Source: Anaerolineales bacterium (GTDB lineage Bacteria > Chloroflexota > Anaerolineae > Anaerolineales > UBA11579). From it: 46,109 nucleotides of DNA. Below are positions 35,006-45,561 of this stretch, piece after piece. The stretch is taken from contig JANWHN010000015.1 of NCBI GenBank assembly GCA_025450445.1, positions 1 through 46,109 of the forward strand. Direction: 5' to 3'. The notes under the pieces were generated by a model. The model was not told the DNA's origin. It did no database searches and saw nothing but the letters and a program-made list of their open reading frames with translations. Within the stretch, counting starts at the first letter, position 1. Every line of letters begins with the position of its first letter. The position numbers were made by a program, and so were the translations under genes.

Positions 35006-37434
35006 GGCAAGTACTCAGCAAGGTTAGTGCGAACGGTTTCAGCTTCAGAGACTTCTCCCCGCTCATCGTACAAGTAAGCCAACGTTAATAACCGTTCCGC
35101 AATATTCGGTGAAATGTCAGCGCGCACCAATTGGGGCAAAAGATCCTCGGGAAAGGCGCGGCGTTGAAAAACAAACCACGCATACGGGGTCCAGTCATAC
35201 GAACCCCAGCCATAACTGCTCTCTGAAAGATATGAATCATATGCCTGACGATAAAGCGCCACAGCTGCCTGCTTATCGTCCCACATTATTGCAAGCTCGG
35301 CCCTGAGCAAGACGGCTTCCACCTTCGGCTGATTGCTGGCCGATTGCACCCAGATTGCTAACTTTAAATATTGATCAGCAGCAGTTAAATTTCCTTTTGC
35401 TATCGAGAGCTCGGCCAGGGCAATGTAAAGTTTTACGTCTTGGTCATTTAACTGCCGAGCTAGGCCAATTAGGCTTTCGGCCTGTTGCAACTCACCAGCT
35501 TGAATTAATTCACGGGCATGCGCAATCATTGAGCTGGCCGTTTCGCGGTCGGTTTCCGGTGTGGAAAGGTCAAGGTCAAAGTTATTGCGAACCTCCTCGC
35601 GTAGCTCGTTTTGGTTCCAAAAAACCGAGCCGACTATTTCAGGATTTAGCTCTAGGGTGCTCTGGTAAGCGGCCTTGGCCAAATTGGGATTCTGCTCCTC
35701 CTCATAGAGACCGCGGTTGAGCCAAAAAAGCCAAGACTCTGGAGCTAGATCTGTCGCGCTGAAAATGGCAGCCAAGGCTTGTTGCGATTCGTCGGCTTCA
35801 AAGTACAAACCCGATAAATTCGCCATGTTCAATGCGTATCCCGGTTCAAGCTCGATGCCGCGTTGATACGCGGCTAACGCTTCATCCAAGTAATTTGGAT
35901 CCGCGACGGCGAGCCGCCCATACGCGTAGCCCGATTGCAGAGAATAGAAAGCCAGGTCGGGATCGAGTTGCGCGGCTGCCTCCATATGCTCAGCGGCAGC
36001 CAGCCAGTTACCTTGGAGAGAGTAGTCCACGGCAGCGTTTGCTTTTGCGTAGCCGCGCAAGGGATTTATGCTGAGTGCGGCACCCAAGGTAGCGGGAATC
36101 AAGAGCCAGAGTGGGTTAAAGCTGGCTTGTTTTTTAGCTGGCCGCGGCGAAGCGAGGAGTATTGCCACCATCACCGCAACAATTGCCCCAGCCGACAAAA
36201 AAGGGAGAAAGTGATCCACGAGGGAATGAGCACCGAACCCAACTAAGCTTGCCGCCAAAGCAGCGAATCGCGCCCGGCTCGCAAAGTCTAGCTTTTGCAA
36301 CCTGGTCCAAGATTGGCGAATGACGGCCACAACCAAAAAGACGAACCCTCCAAAACCGATCAAGCCGCTTTCTGCGGCGAGATGGAAATACGTGTTGTGC
36401 GCATGCAAAAAAGGCCGGGCTGGTGGTGTCGACCAAATTTTCATCAAATAGGTAGGGTAGATCCCCGGTCCAGCCCCAGTCAGAGGATCGGCAGTAAAAG
36501 CCTCAAGCGCTGCCTGCCAGTAAATATCGCGTGCGTCCAACGTGGCGGCATGGGTGGCATCTCCCTGGAAATTGATCGCGCGCCAAATAAAAATCCCCGC
36601 GACCCCACCCAATAGCGTTACTGCCCCAAAAAAGAGGGTTCGCCGCTTCCACAAGGCCGCGAAAATTGCGCGGACGCGTTTCTTTGCAGGCTTTGAAACA
36701 ACAAGCAGCCAAGCAGCTGCGAGCGCCATCAATCCAGCGCTCAAACCCAAAAGACCGCCGCGCGAACCTGTGAAATAGAGAACCAAAAAACTTGCCAGCA
36801 AGTAGCCCGCGATGAGAACGCGCGAGGATTTGTGGTTGGTCGTTAAGGCGCGGACCAGAGCTATCGGGACAAGTAGATTGATAAAGGCAGCCAGCAGATT
36901 CGCGTCCCCAAAAACACTAAACAATCGCTGTTTAAAACTTGGAGTAACGGTGAGTCCGTTTGTTAATTCGCGCCACGACGCCAGCAATTGCCACAGATCA
37001 GCCATGGCAAGCGCAAGAACGATCGCCCCGACAATAAGAAGGCATTTCTCAATTAATTCAACCGGCCAGCCTCGATGCAGAAGGTCAAGGGCAAAGTAAA
37101 AGATCAGCGCATAGACCAGCCACAAACTTGTGGGCGCCAGGCTGCGCCTTGGGTCATCCGAAAATACCAGGGCTAAAACCTGGGATAGCAGAAAAACGAC
37201 GAGCGCGATCTCGATGCCAGAACGCGGCAGCCCAGCCCTCTGCCACAAGCGCCACAGCAACCAGCCCCCAAGTAACATGGTTCCAAGGATTGCAGATGCG
37301 ACCATCAACTGAAAGCTGAGAAATCCAGTAAAGGTGCCCGCAACAAGAACCGCATAGGTCCACAGAAAAAAAAGGGCGACTTCTCGCCCTAAGTAAATCC
37401 AATTGGCGCGTTTCAAGTCGTCCTCAAAAAGCAC
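35002..37434 (-). CDS. O-antigen ligase/polymerase (Wzy/PglL-like) membrane protein with C-terminal TPR domain (copy B)
   Basis: Many TM segments; GAGPGIYPTYLM...FLHAHNTYFHLAAESGLIGF; TPR-like repeats AAEHMEAAAQLDPDLAFYSLQSGYAYG, AYQRGIELEPGYALNMANLSGLYFE. Confidence 0.88.
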   Translation of the reverse strand: MLFEDDLKRANWIYLGREVALFFLWTYAVLVAGTFTGFLSFQLMVASAILGTMLLGGWLLWRLWQRAGLPRSGIEIALVVFLLSQVLALVFSDDPRRSLAPTSLWLVYALIFYFALDLLHRGWPVELIEKCLLIVGAIVLALAMADLWQLLASWRELTNGLTVTPSFKQRLFSVFGDANLLAAFINLLVPIALVRALTTNHKSSRVLIAGYLLASFLVLYFTGSRGGLLGLSAGLMALAAAWLLVVSKPAKKRVRAIFAALWKRRTLFFGAVTLLGGVAGIFIWRAINFQGDATHAATLDARDIYWQAALEAFTADPLTGAGPGIYPTYLMKIWSTPPARPFLHAHNTYFHLAAESGLIGFGGFVFLVVAVIRQSWTRLQKLDFASRARFAALAASLVGFGAHSLVDHFLPFLSAGAIVAVMVAILLASPRPAKKQASFNPLWLLIPATLGAALSINPLRGYAKANAAVDYSLQGNWLAAAEHMEAAAQLDPDLAFYSLQSGYAYGRLAVADPNYLDEALAAYQRGIELEPGYALNMANLSGLYFEADESQQALAAIFSATDLAPESWLFWLNRGLYEEEQNPNLAKAAYQSTLELNPEIVGSVFWNQNELREEVRNNFDLDLSTPETDRETASSMIAHARELIQAGELQQAESLIGLARQLNDQDVKLYIALAELSIAKGNLTAADQYLKLAIWVQSASNQPKVEAVLLRAELAIMWDDKQAAVALYRQAYDSYLSESSYGWGSYDWTPYAWFVFQRRAFPEDLLPQLVRADISPNIAERLLTLAYLYDERGEVSEAETVRTNLAEYLP

Positions 37435-38806
37435 CGCGCCCGCTTAATACGGTCCATACCGTTTTGAGCAGAATGAAAAGATCTAGCCCGATCGAGTAAT
37501 GATGAACATAATAAAGATCATCTTCGGTGTTCAAGTGCATCGGCCGATCGCTTCGCCCGTTGACCTGCCACCAGCCAGTAAGCCCTGGTGGAACTGCAAA
37601 ACGCTTGCGCTGCCAGGGTTCATAACGTTCGACGAGTGCTGGTAGTTCGGGACGCGGGCCGACCAAGCTCATCTCGCCTTTGAGCACGTTCCACAGCTGG
37701 GGCAGTTCATCCATGCTGCTGCGGCGCAGGAAACGGCCCACATTGGTGACGCGGTGATCCTCCTTACGTTTGTGGAGAGTATTTTCATTCTTCAGTCCCA
37801 GGCGGCGAGATTTGACATGCATCGTACGAAACTTCAACATCGTGAATACGCGGCCGTTCTCACCCACGCGCGGCTGAACGAAGAGCGCAGACCCTCTATC
37901 CTCAAGCCAGATCGCCAACGCCATTAGGAGTGACAGAGGCAAAACAAGCGGCAATAACAGGACGACAAGCAAGATATCGAACCCACGCTTGAGCAAACGC
38001 TGATAATCGTTTAGTGCGGGGGCACGCAAATCAAGCATCGGCAAGCCGACGAAAGTGTCAATTTGGGCGCGATGAAGGGCGATGGAGAAATAATCCGGAA
38101 TCACCCAGGTACGCACAGGCAGGTCATGCAGTTCAGCGGCAAGCAAATTCACGCGTTGGTAATCGCGCCCTGGCAGCGCAAAGACCACATCATCGACACG
38201 CTTGCGCCGAATAATCTGGCGGGCTTTATCCAGGCCGCCAATTACTCGTTTACCCTTCAGCCGATCGTCCACGAAACCGATAAAGACGAGCCCAAATGGG
38301 ATGTGTTTTTCGATCTGGACGCGCACGTCTTCACCCAGCTGCCCGCCGCCGACAACCAGGACGCGACGGGGCGAGGCACTAAAACCTCTTACGCGCTGCA
38401 GTGCACGCACAACCAAGCGCGCCACGATTAACCCGAGAAACGCCAGGCCAACAAATGTGATAAACAGCAGACGGGAAACATCACGAAAAGATAAGAACAA
38501 GGCTCCGGCTGAGGCAATAGCCGCCAATCCGCTCCCAAGCGTGAGGCTGCTCAATTCGTCGACGATACGCAAGTTGCGGCGTCCATCATAAACCGCAAAA
38601 AGCAACAAAACTGCCACCCAAAACAATGGGAATAATAAATACAAGACCAGCGGTGTTTGAGCGCTGCCCTCGGTTAGTGTTTGGGCAAAAGGCAATTCGT
38701 TCAGGCGCGGGCGCAACTCAACTGCAAGAGCAAGGGCGGTAGCTACCAGGACGGCATCTAACGCTATGGAGAACAAAGCGAAGTTAACAGAAAAACGCCT
38801 AAGCAT
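37424..38806 (-). CDS. Polyprenyl-phosphate sugar-1-phosphate transferase (WbaP/WcaJ-like initiating glycosyltransferase)
   Basis: [57 protein letters not shown]...[33 protein letters not shown]...[19 protein letters not shown]. Confidence 0.96.
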   Translation of the reverse strand: MLRRFSVNFALFSIALDAVLVATALALAVELRPRLNELPFAQTLTEGSAQTPLVLYLLFPLFWVAVLLLFAVYDGRRNLRIVDELSSLTLGSGLAAIASAGALFLSFRDVSRLLFITFVGLAFLGLIVARLVVRALQRVRGFSASPRRVLVVGGGQLGEDVRVQIEKHIPFGLVFIGFVDDRLKGKRVIGGLDKARQIIRRKRVDDVVFALPGRDYQRVNLLAAELHDLPVRTWVIPDYFSIALHRAQIDTFVGLPMLDLRAPALNDYQRLLKRGFDILLVVLLLPLVLPLSLLMALAIWLEDRGSALFVQPRVGENGRVFTMLKFRTMHVKSRRLGLKNENTLHKRKEDHRVTNVGRFLRRSSMDELPQLWNVLKGEMSLVGPRPELPALVERYEPWQRKRFAVPPGLTGWWQVNGRSDRPMHLNTEDDLYYVHHYSIGLDLFILLKTVWTVLSGRGAF

Positions 38807-38807
38807 G

Positions 38808-39575
38808 CTAGCTGCTCTTTTCTAGCGGATAGCTACGTAATCCAAGAAGTTGGCTGAGTGCAAGCGCGACAAATAAAGGATAACCGCTATATCTTCTCCA
38901 TAAGCGGCGTGGCTCGCTGATCAAACGGAAAAGCCACTCAAGGCCAACGTTTTGCATCCATTTTGGCGCCTGGGCCTTGTTACCACTGATAAAGTCGAAA
39001 GCGGCCCCTACCCCCACCAAGATTTTCGAATTCAAGCTCGCCCGCATTTCGGCCATCCAATGTTCCTGTTTGGGGCTGCCCAAACCTACCCACAGAAAAT
39101 CTGCGTTGCTTGCGTTGATTTCGCGAGTCATCTTCTCGATCTCAGCCATCGTCATGTTTCTAAAAGGAGGAGAAAAGGTGCCTGCTACTTGAAGGGCCGG
39201 AAATTTAATCAGCAGATTTGCTACCAATTGCTGAGCCACTTTTGGCTCGCCCCCGAAAAAGAAATGCCGCCAGCCTAGCAATTGACCTCGCTCGCAAATT
39301 TTCAGCATCAGGTCAGGCCCATAGACACGTTCAGTCTGATGGCCGCCTAGGCGAATCATCCAAACCGTGCCCATCCCGTCCGGAACAGTAAGCAAGCTTC
39401 GATTGAAGATGTCACGCAAGCGGCTATCGTCCCGGCAGGCCATTATGTTGTGCGCCGGCGCCAAGCAGACGTAGCCATTGCGCCCTTCCTCAATACTTTC
39501 TGAAAGGATCTGCACAGTCCTGTTCATATCGACTAAATGAACACCCACACCTAGAACACTAACGCGCTCCGCCAT
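38808..39575 (-). CDS. WecG/TagA/CpsF family glycosyltransferase
   Basis: VCLAPAHNIMACRDDSRLRDIFNRSLLTVPDGMGTVWM, FLWVGLGSPKQEHWMAEMRASLNSKILVGVGAAFDFISGNKAQAPKWMQNVGLEWLFRL. Confidence 0.95.
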   Translation of the reverse strand: MAERVSVLGVGVHLVDMNRTVQILSESIEEGRNGYVCLAPAHNIMACRDDSRLRDIFNRSLLTVPDGMGTVWMIRLGGHQTERVYGPDLMLKICERGQLLGWRHFFFGGEPKVAQQLVANLLIKFPALQVAGTFSPPFRNMTMAEIEKMTREINASNADFLWVGLGSPKQEHWMAEMRASLNSKILVGVGAAFDFISGNKAQAPKWMQNVGLEWLFRLISEPRRLWRRYSGYPLFVALALSQLLGLRSYPLEKSS

Positions 39576-39576
39576 A

Positions 39577-40389
39577 TCAGGACAAAAGAGTCTTGTAATC
39601 TACTTTTTCAAAAACATCGCAAGCCCCGTTTACCGTCGCATCAAGGATTCGCCTACCATCCTTTTCGAAGGCTTGCCGCGCAATAGCATAGGCGATCTCG
39701 GAGCGATGCAAATCCGGCAATTGCCAGCGGCTGCCAACCGGAAAATAATTGGGGACGAAGTGATCCTGATCAGCTCCCTCTCTGCGAACGGCCATGTTTG
39801 GCATTCCCTGGGTTGCGAAGCGATGATCCAGTCCGATCAATACAACTTCCTTAAACCCCATATAGTAGGCTAGCTGCAATGCGACATAGGTAACCGTACC
39901 GCCGCTTGAGATGGGCCGGGTCAAATCCCTCTGGAATTCGTCCCGCAGATTGAGGCGAGTGCGCAAATAAATTGAAGCCTTGGCGTTTTGAAACAGCAAA
40001 CGGTGATTCCAATTCAGAAACTTTGGAATAGGGAGCTGACTGATTTCAGCCGCAAATTGGCCGAGGACGAGATCATTGATGGCCGCGTAGTAAGTAGTGG
40101 AAAAGCCCATCTTCTGGAAATTCAGGTAAATGCGGTTCATGCCAATTGTGATTTCCTTGGCCAAATGACCCAAGTCCATGTTCGCCAGACTGGGACCATT
40201 GGCGACAATTACACACCGTCCCTTTTTGTGAATGCTGCGAAAAGACTCTAGGTGGGCACGATTTTCCTGGGCCTCACTCCCGATCCGCCAGGCTAAGGCA
40301 TGAGGCAGATCAAAGATCCTCCTTTGTACCGCTGACAAAATCCGACTAGAAGAAATTTCGCCCGGGCGAAACCGTTCTGTCGAATTCAT
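39577..40389 (-). CDS. DUF115/MptE-like or sialyltransferase-like protein (possible glycosyltransferase)
   Basis: KGRCVIVANGPSLANMDLGHLAKEITIGMNRIYL N-terminal motif; SSGGTVTYVALQLAYYMGFKEVVLIGLDHRF. Confidence 0.65.
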   Translation of the reverse strand: MNSTERFRPGEISSSRILSAVQRRIFDLPHALAWRIGSEAQENRAHLESFRSIHKKGRCVIVANGPSLANMDLGHLAKEITIGMNRIYLNFQKMGFSTTYYAAINDLVLGQFAAEISQLPIPKFLNWNHRLLFQNAKASIYLRTRLNLRDEFQRDLTRPISSGGTVTYVALQLAYYMGFKEVVLIGLDHRFATQGMPNMAVRREGADQDHFVPNYFPVGSRWQLPDLHRSEIAYAIARQAFEKDGRRILDATVNGACDVFEKVDYKTLLS

Positions 40390-41927
40390 TTAGTGTCCTG
40401 CCTGACCCGGTTAGCTATTATCGCAAGAATCTGCTTATCCTCCGGCTCGAGCCCCAGCAACACTAGGACTAGTGCGAAGACTGCGTAGGCAGCAACTCCC
40501 ATGGCGCCGATTTGCAATATTGGCCCCCCGAACTGCCAATTGCTTAAAACCCATAAAACAACAATCATGGCAAAAGTGGCCGCGGCTCCTTTGAAGTAGT
40601 TACGGTCATATGGCCAAATTTGAACACGGCTCTTAACCTGGACCAATGCAAAAACGGACATCAAACTAAACGTGACCAATGTAGCGATTGCCGCGCCCGG
40701 TAAACCTAATGTAGGGATGAGCAAAAGATTTAGGACTATATTTACAAAAAATGAAAAGCCGGAGATCGCAAGCCAGCTTCGCTGGTTATTGGTCATGATC
40801 AAAAAATGCTCAATTGCTCCGGTCGCCGAGTTAGCCAGTTGCGCGTAAACAAGGACCGTAAGGCTTAATGCTCCGGCAACGTAGCTTGTTCCGAATATAA
40901 ATCCGAGCGCATTTTCAGCAGTCAGCAGAATTACAACTGCGGCTGGCAAACTTAAATACAACACCCAGCGGGTGCTTACGCGAAATAAATCTTCCAAGCC
41001 CTTCCGATCATTGTTGGAATGCAGTTTGGCGATCATGGGAGCAACTATGATCTTAAAAGCGCTCAGAATAGTTACAAAGAAAACCGAAAAGAGCGAGATT
41101 GACTGATAAATGCCGGCGGCTTCCTCGGATAGGAAGTAACCAACAAGGATTCGGTCGACAATAAGAATCGCGGTGGCAAAGATTGTGGCCGCTCCAACGG
41201 GAAGCGAATTGGCAAGCAGCTTGCGCGCTTCTGGAAGCCGCTTGTCGGCGGCGAATAGGCCGAAGCCAAACAGCCTCCCCACAGACAAGATGGCCAGCCC
41301 AAATCCGACTACAAAAGAAACAACGCTCGCCATTACCGCTCCGGCAAGCTGCAGGCCGGTAACAAAAAGCAAGGCGATCAAAAGCAAATTGACCAAAGGC
41401 TGAGCTATCTCTTCGGCCAGGATGCCATAGCGCATCCACTGAGTAACGCGGGTCGCGGAGGCAGCCACTTTCAATCCGCTAGCGAAGGGTATGGCGTAGG
41501 CTAAACCCTGCAGCACGGGCGCAAAATCCGGTTTGCCAAAGATAGACGCGATCCACGGCGATGCTAAAAAGACAACCGCGCCAGCAATCGCCCCGACGAG
41601 GAAGGTTATGACCAATGAGGTTGTAACTAATCTACGCGTGGCAACCTTATCGCCCGGCCATTTTGCTGACGCAGCCTGGATGATCCCGTTGTCCAAACCA
41701 AGGGGCAGCAAGATCGTCGCTACGCGAAGGATATTCCAGCCGATGGCGTACAAACCAAAAAGCGCCGGCCCCAACCAGCGGGCAAGCAACACCTGGCCAA
41801 GGACGTGCAGTGCGCGACCGAAAAGCTTGCTCAGTAAATTGATCCCAGCTCCTTTGCCGAGGATTCGCGCCTGTTTCCGTTGTTCAGTTGTTCGGTTTTT
41901 CATTCCAACCCGGAGGACTGCAACCAA
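40386..41927 (-). CDS. Polysaccharide biosynthesis flippase (Wzx/MATE-like)
   Basis: Many hydrophobic TM segments; GAGINLLSKLFGRALHVLGQVLLARWLGPALFGLYAIGWNILRV typical N-terminus. Confidence 0.9.
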   Translation of the reverse strand: MVAVLRVGMKNRTTEQRKQARILGKGAGINLLSKLFGRALHVLGQVLLARWLGPALFGLYAIGWNILRVATILLPLGLDNGIIQAASAKWPGDKVATRRLVTTSLVITFLVGAIAGAVVFLASPWIASIFGKPDFAPVLQGLAYAIPFASGLKVAASATRVTQWMRYGILAEEIAQPLVNLLLIALLFVTGLQLAGAVMASVVSFVVGFGLAILSVGRLFGFGLFAADKRLPEARKLLANSLPVGAATIFATAILIVDRILVGYFLSEEAAGIYQSISLFSVFFVTILSAFKIIVAPMIAKLHSNNDRKGLEDLFRVSTRWVLYLSLPAAVVILLTAENALGFIFGTSYVAGALSLTVLVYAQLANSATGAIEHFLIMTNNQRSWLAISGFSFFVNIVLNLLLIPTLGLPGAAIATLVTFSLMSVFALVQVKSRVQIWPYDRNYFKGAAATFAMIVVLWVLSNWQFGGPILQIGAMGVAAYAVFALVLVLLGLEPEDKQILAIIANRVRQDTK

Positions 41928-44275
41928 AAAACAATTTCTTCGGAGTTAGAATCAAGACCTTGGTTTTCGTAATAATTCGCCAGCCAAATGAAACCGTCGC
42001 GCATTTCTTTGGTGCAGTCTGGCCTGAGGAACCCGGGAATCAAGTCGAATGGCAAAAAGCTGCGATGGTAGACGGTAATGTAATAGTCCCTTGAGAATGT
42101 TGGGGAGAGAGCCCAAGCGGTAAAAGCGCGTTCGCGCCAAATCCTTGCGTCATTTAGCTTCCCAAGATTCTCAGCCACAAGCGCAGCCCAGGCCAGAACA
42201 CGGGGAGATTCACCATCAAGGAAGACGGCGGTTCTGGCAGAGATCCAGGCGCGTTCAAATTCGCCCTGTCCTTCCAAGAGCATTGCCCACAGCGCGTAGA
42301 ACTCGGCATCGGCTCGTGAAGCGGCTTGTGCGGTCACCAAGTGGTCTTCGGCCAAATCAAGATCGCCTTCAGCCAGAGCTTGATAAGCTTCCAGCTTGTT
42401 TAATTCGATCGCGTCCAGCTTTGACAGGTCGATATCCTCCCAAGCGTTTTGCAGTATTGGAGAGTCTGAGAAGTACGGGCTTATAGAAATCCAAGGATCA
42501 CTTTCAAGAGCGCTGACAAGGTTTTGGTGGGAGGATTCAGCTTTGCCCATTTCATCAAATAGAACACCGAGGTTCAAGGCGAACAGTGCATTTCGAGGCG
42601 CGGCGTCCATTGCCGTCTCAAATGACCTAACGGCCGCCTGGCTGTCCCCAAGCTGCAGCTGCATGGCGCCAAGATTAGCCCAGTGCAGCGGCCAATATGG
42701 ATCATGCCTAAGTCCATTTTGCGCGACCTCCACTGCGATGTCCACATTGCTTGGATCACGTTGCATATATGCCAGATAAGCTTCGGAGAGTCCACACTGA
42801 AAATCGTAGAAGCTTTGAGTCTGCGCGAGTTCGGACGCCAGACAAATTTTTTCGCTGCCTGAGTGAAGATCTCCACCGGCCCAAAGCTGTAAACCTTGCT
42901 GAAACTCGCTGCGCCCCTTTTCAACGTAAGAAGCCCCGGAGAGAAATAGCACAACGCCAACAAGCAATAGCACTAAAGGAATGACATTACTTTTACCTGC
43001 CCGCCTGGATACGGACTCGTGCCCAAAAATGAGGGACAAAAGTATTAGCGCGCAGACCGAATATAAAGGATTGCGAAATAAATAATCAGCAAACCCGTGC
43101 GCTAATATGGCCGCGCTGGCCCCAGCATAGCTTGCCAACCTAGCTCTTTGGGTCAAGTTAGTTGCATTGGATCGCCAGGCGCGAAGAAATACTCGAACAG
43201 CCATTACGACGAATGCGGCTGTCAAAGCGAGACCTACTGCTCCCGTTTCCGCGCCGAGCTGCAGCCAAAGGTTGTGCGCTTGAGGCGGCAGCCAGCCGGG
43301 TGGCGCACCAATTTTCTGCGCGTAAAAGACTGGGAATGAATCCACTCCGTTTCCTACCACAGGGGATCGTCCCCATATATCTACTGCGCCCGCCCATATA
43401 TCTTGCCTGCCTGAGAGCAAGCCTCTGTGCCCCGGAGTATTTTGAGCCTGACGCGTAAAGAGAACTACAAGCAACACGCTAGCCACTGCGCCTAACAAAA
43501 TAAGGTATTTTGTTTTTGGCTTTTGGATCACCGTCAGGATCCGTTTTGGCTTCGTTGCGATTTGGCGCAACTGGGGTATGAAGTAAAGGAACAACGTCAC
43601 CCCGATAGCCGCGATCCCCGAAATCCATCCGGCCCGCGAGGATGTGTAGTACGCGACTGATAAGAAAAAGATGCCGAGAGCAATCCACCCACCCTTTTGC
43701 CAGGAGCCGCTTGCTCTCAGCCCGCGGACTAGAGCCAGTGGGATGATCAAGTTGACGAATGCAGCGACATGATTCGGCCCGCCTAGCAGAACACCTGGCA
43801 GCCTCATGCCAATGGGAGAAACAGAAAAAATTGATCCGCTTATCTCCAACCAGCGTGCATAGAACAAAAGCACCGGAATTAATTCAACCAGTGCAAAAAA
43901 GGTAATTGTGAAGAGAAGGGCATTTTCCCAGCCCACAAACGCATTCGCATTTACCAAAGAGAGCGCCACAAGCAGGAAAACAAAGAAAAGCAGGAGGCTG
44001 ACCAGCACACCTTCAAGGCTATAAATAGCCAAGGGAGTTACATAGAGAAGGCCTGCCAGATAAATCACAAAGCCAAAAGGAATGAGAGATTGGGGTGCGT
44101 AGAGACGTGAACTAAACCCGTTACGCCGGGTGTTGAAAAACGCCCAGCCGGCTAAAGGTAGCAAGCCCATTGCTTTTATGTAAAGCGACGTTGGAGCTAG
44201 CGTGCCCCACAGCAAAGCGACATAAACTAATAAGAAAGCCCCGGCAACGAAATTTGCTGTACGCGTGAATCCCAT
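41900..44275 (-). CDS. O-antigen ligase/polymerase-like membrane protein with C-terminal TPR domain (copy A)
   Basis: GNGVDSFPVFYAQKIGAPPGWLPPQAHNLWLQLGAETGAVGL; TPR-like NPLGAMQLQLGDSQAAVRSFETAMDAAPRNALFALNLGVLFDEMGK region; similar architecture to 35002-37434. Confidence 0.88.
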   Translation of the reverse strand: MGFTRTANFVAGAFLLVYVALLWGTLAPTSLYIKAMGLLPLAGWAFFNTRRNGFSSRLYAPQSLIPFGFVIYLAGLLYVTPLAIYSLEGVLVSLLLFFVFLLVALSLVNANAFVGWENALLFTITFFALVELIPVLLFYARWLEISGSIFSVSPIGMRLPGVLLGGPNHVAAFVNLIIPLALVRGLRASGSWQKGGWIALGIFFLSVAYYTSSRAGWISGIAAIGVTLFLYFIPQLRQIATKPKRILTVIQKPKTKYLILLGAVASVLLVVLFTRQAQNTPGHRGLLSGRQDIWAGAVDIWGRSPVVGNGVDSFPVFYAQKIGAPPGWLPPQAHNLWLQLGAETGAVGLALTAAFVVMAVRVFLRAWRSNATNLTQRARLASYAGASAAILAHGFADYLFRNPLYSVCALILLSLIFGHESVSRRAGKSNVIPLVLLLVGVVLFLSGASYVEKGRSEFQQGLQLWAGGDLHSGSEKICLASELAQTQSFYDFQCGLSEAYLAYMQRDPSNVDIAVEVAQNGLRHDPYWPLHWANLGAMQLQLGDSQAAVRSFETAMDAAPRNALFALNLGVLFDEMGKAESSHQNLVSALESDPWISISPYFSDSPILQNAWEDIDLSKLDAIELNKLEAYQALAEGDLDLAEDHLVTAQAASRADAEFYALWAMLLEGQGEFERAWISARTAVFLDGESPRVLAWAALVAENLGKLNDARIWRERAFTAWALSPTFSRDYYITVYHRSFLPFDLIPGFLRPDCTKEMRDGFIWLANYYENQGLDSNSEEIVFWLQSSGLE

Positions 44276-44356
44276 CTATCGACTCAATAATTGTATTCTG
44301 CTTGTCTGTTCCACCCTCGAATTTAGAGCTACTTAGTTCAGCGAGTCGCTATCTGG

Positions 44357-45496
44357 TCAACGGCTCTCGAGCGGGATCCAGTGTTTATCGGTTTCACCGA
44401 TATATTGCGATTGCGGGCGGATGAGCCGAGCCGCGGCGCGCTGCTCGAAGCAGTGCGCTAGCCAGCCCCCGACCCGCGCCACTGCGAAGGTCGGCGAGAA
44501 AATGCCGGTTGGTAAACCGAGGCCGTGGAGCAAGAGCGCGGTGTAAAACTCCACGTTGGTTTGCAGATTGCGGCCGGGTTTGTGCTCCTCGAGCATGCTT
44601 AAGGCAACCTTCTCTACATCGAGAACAAGATCATAGAATTTCATATCGCCGTCGGCTTCGTAGAATTCACGTGCCGCTTTGGCGAGAACATCAGCACGCG
44701 GATCGCGGACTTTGTAGATGCGATGGCCGAAGCCCATCAGGCGCTCGCCGGCGGCCAGCTTTTTGCGCAACACGGCCTCGGCTTTGCTGGCATCGCCGAT
44801 CTCGAACACCATGTCGAGGGCGGGACCAGGCGCCCCGCCGTGCAGCGGGCCCTTGAGCGCTCCGATGGCGCCGACAATAGCTGAAACGAAATCGGACGCA
44901 GTAGAAACAATCACCCGCGCCGTGAATGTGGACGCATTGAGACCGTGATCGATCACGGTGTTGAGATAGGTTTCGAGCCCTCGTACGCGAGCCGCGCTGG
45001 GCGCTTTGCCTTCAATCATGTACAAATAATTGGCGGCATGGCCCAGCTTGGGATCTGGGGCGATGACGCGCTTGCCATGCGAGAGGCGCCAAGCTGCGGC
45101 GACAACCGTAGGGAAGGCAGCCAGCAACCGCTGCGCAAGCCACTGATCTTGATTTTCCTTCGGCGAATTCAAACCCAATGTGCCGACCGCTGAACGCAAT
45201 GCATCCATCATGTTGAGCTTTTCTGTTGCGATGGCTTTGAGTAATTTGAGAGTTGGTTCGGGAAGTTCACGGAGTTTTGCGAGGGACTTGCGGAAGTCTT
45301 TGAGTTCTTTTTCGTTGGGCAAGCGTCCGTTCCAGAGCGTAAAGACCATTTCTTCGAAACTGGCTTTGTTGGCAATGGTTTCTAGCTTGAAGCCGCCGAT
45401 AACGAGCTCGCCAGCCAGGCCATCGACTTTGCTCAGCTTGGTTTGGGCGGCCACGATGCCTTCGAGGCCGGGCACATATATGTTGGGTGTAGACAT
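44357..45496 (-). CDS. Citrate synthase (short form; citrate/2-methylcitrate synthase family)
   Basis: GALKGPLHGGAPGPALDM, GFGHRIYKVRDPRADVLAKAA, NVEFYTALLLHGLGLPTGIFSPTFAVARVGGWLAHCFEQ. Confidence 0.95.
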   Translation of the reverse strand: MSTPNIYVPGLEGIVAAQTKLSKVDGLAGELVIGGFKLETIANKASFEEMVFTLWNGRLPNEKELKDFRKSLAKLRELPEPTLKLLKAIATEKLNMMDALRSAVGTLGLNSPKENQDQWLAQRLLAAFPTVVAAAWRLSHGKRVIAPDPKLGHAANYLYMIEGKAPSAARVRGLETYLNTVIDHGLNASTFTARVIVSTASDFVSAIVGAIGALKGPLHGGAPGPALDMVFEIGDASKAEAVLRKKLAAGERLMGFGHRIYKVRDPRADVLAKAAREFYEADGDMKFYDLVLDVEKVALSMLEEHKPGRNLQTNVEFYTALLLHGLGLPTGIFSPTFAVARVGGWLAHCFEQRAAARLIRPQSQYIGETDKHWIPLESR

Positions 45497-45561
45497 TGAG
45501 CTCCTGAAAGTGAAGACTGGTTTGGAATGATTCTAATCCCAAGTGCACTACAATGCGCGCC

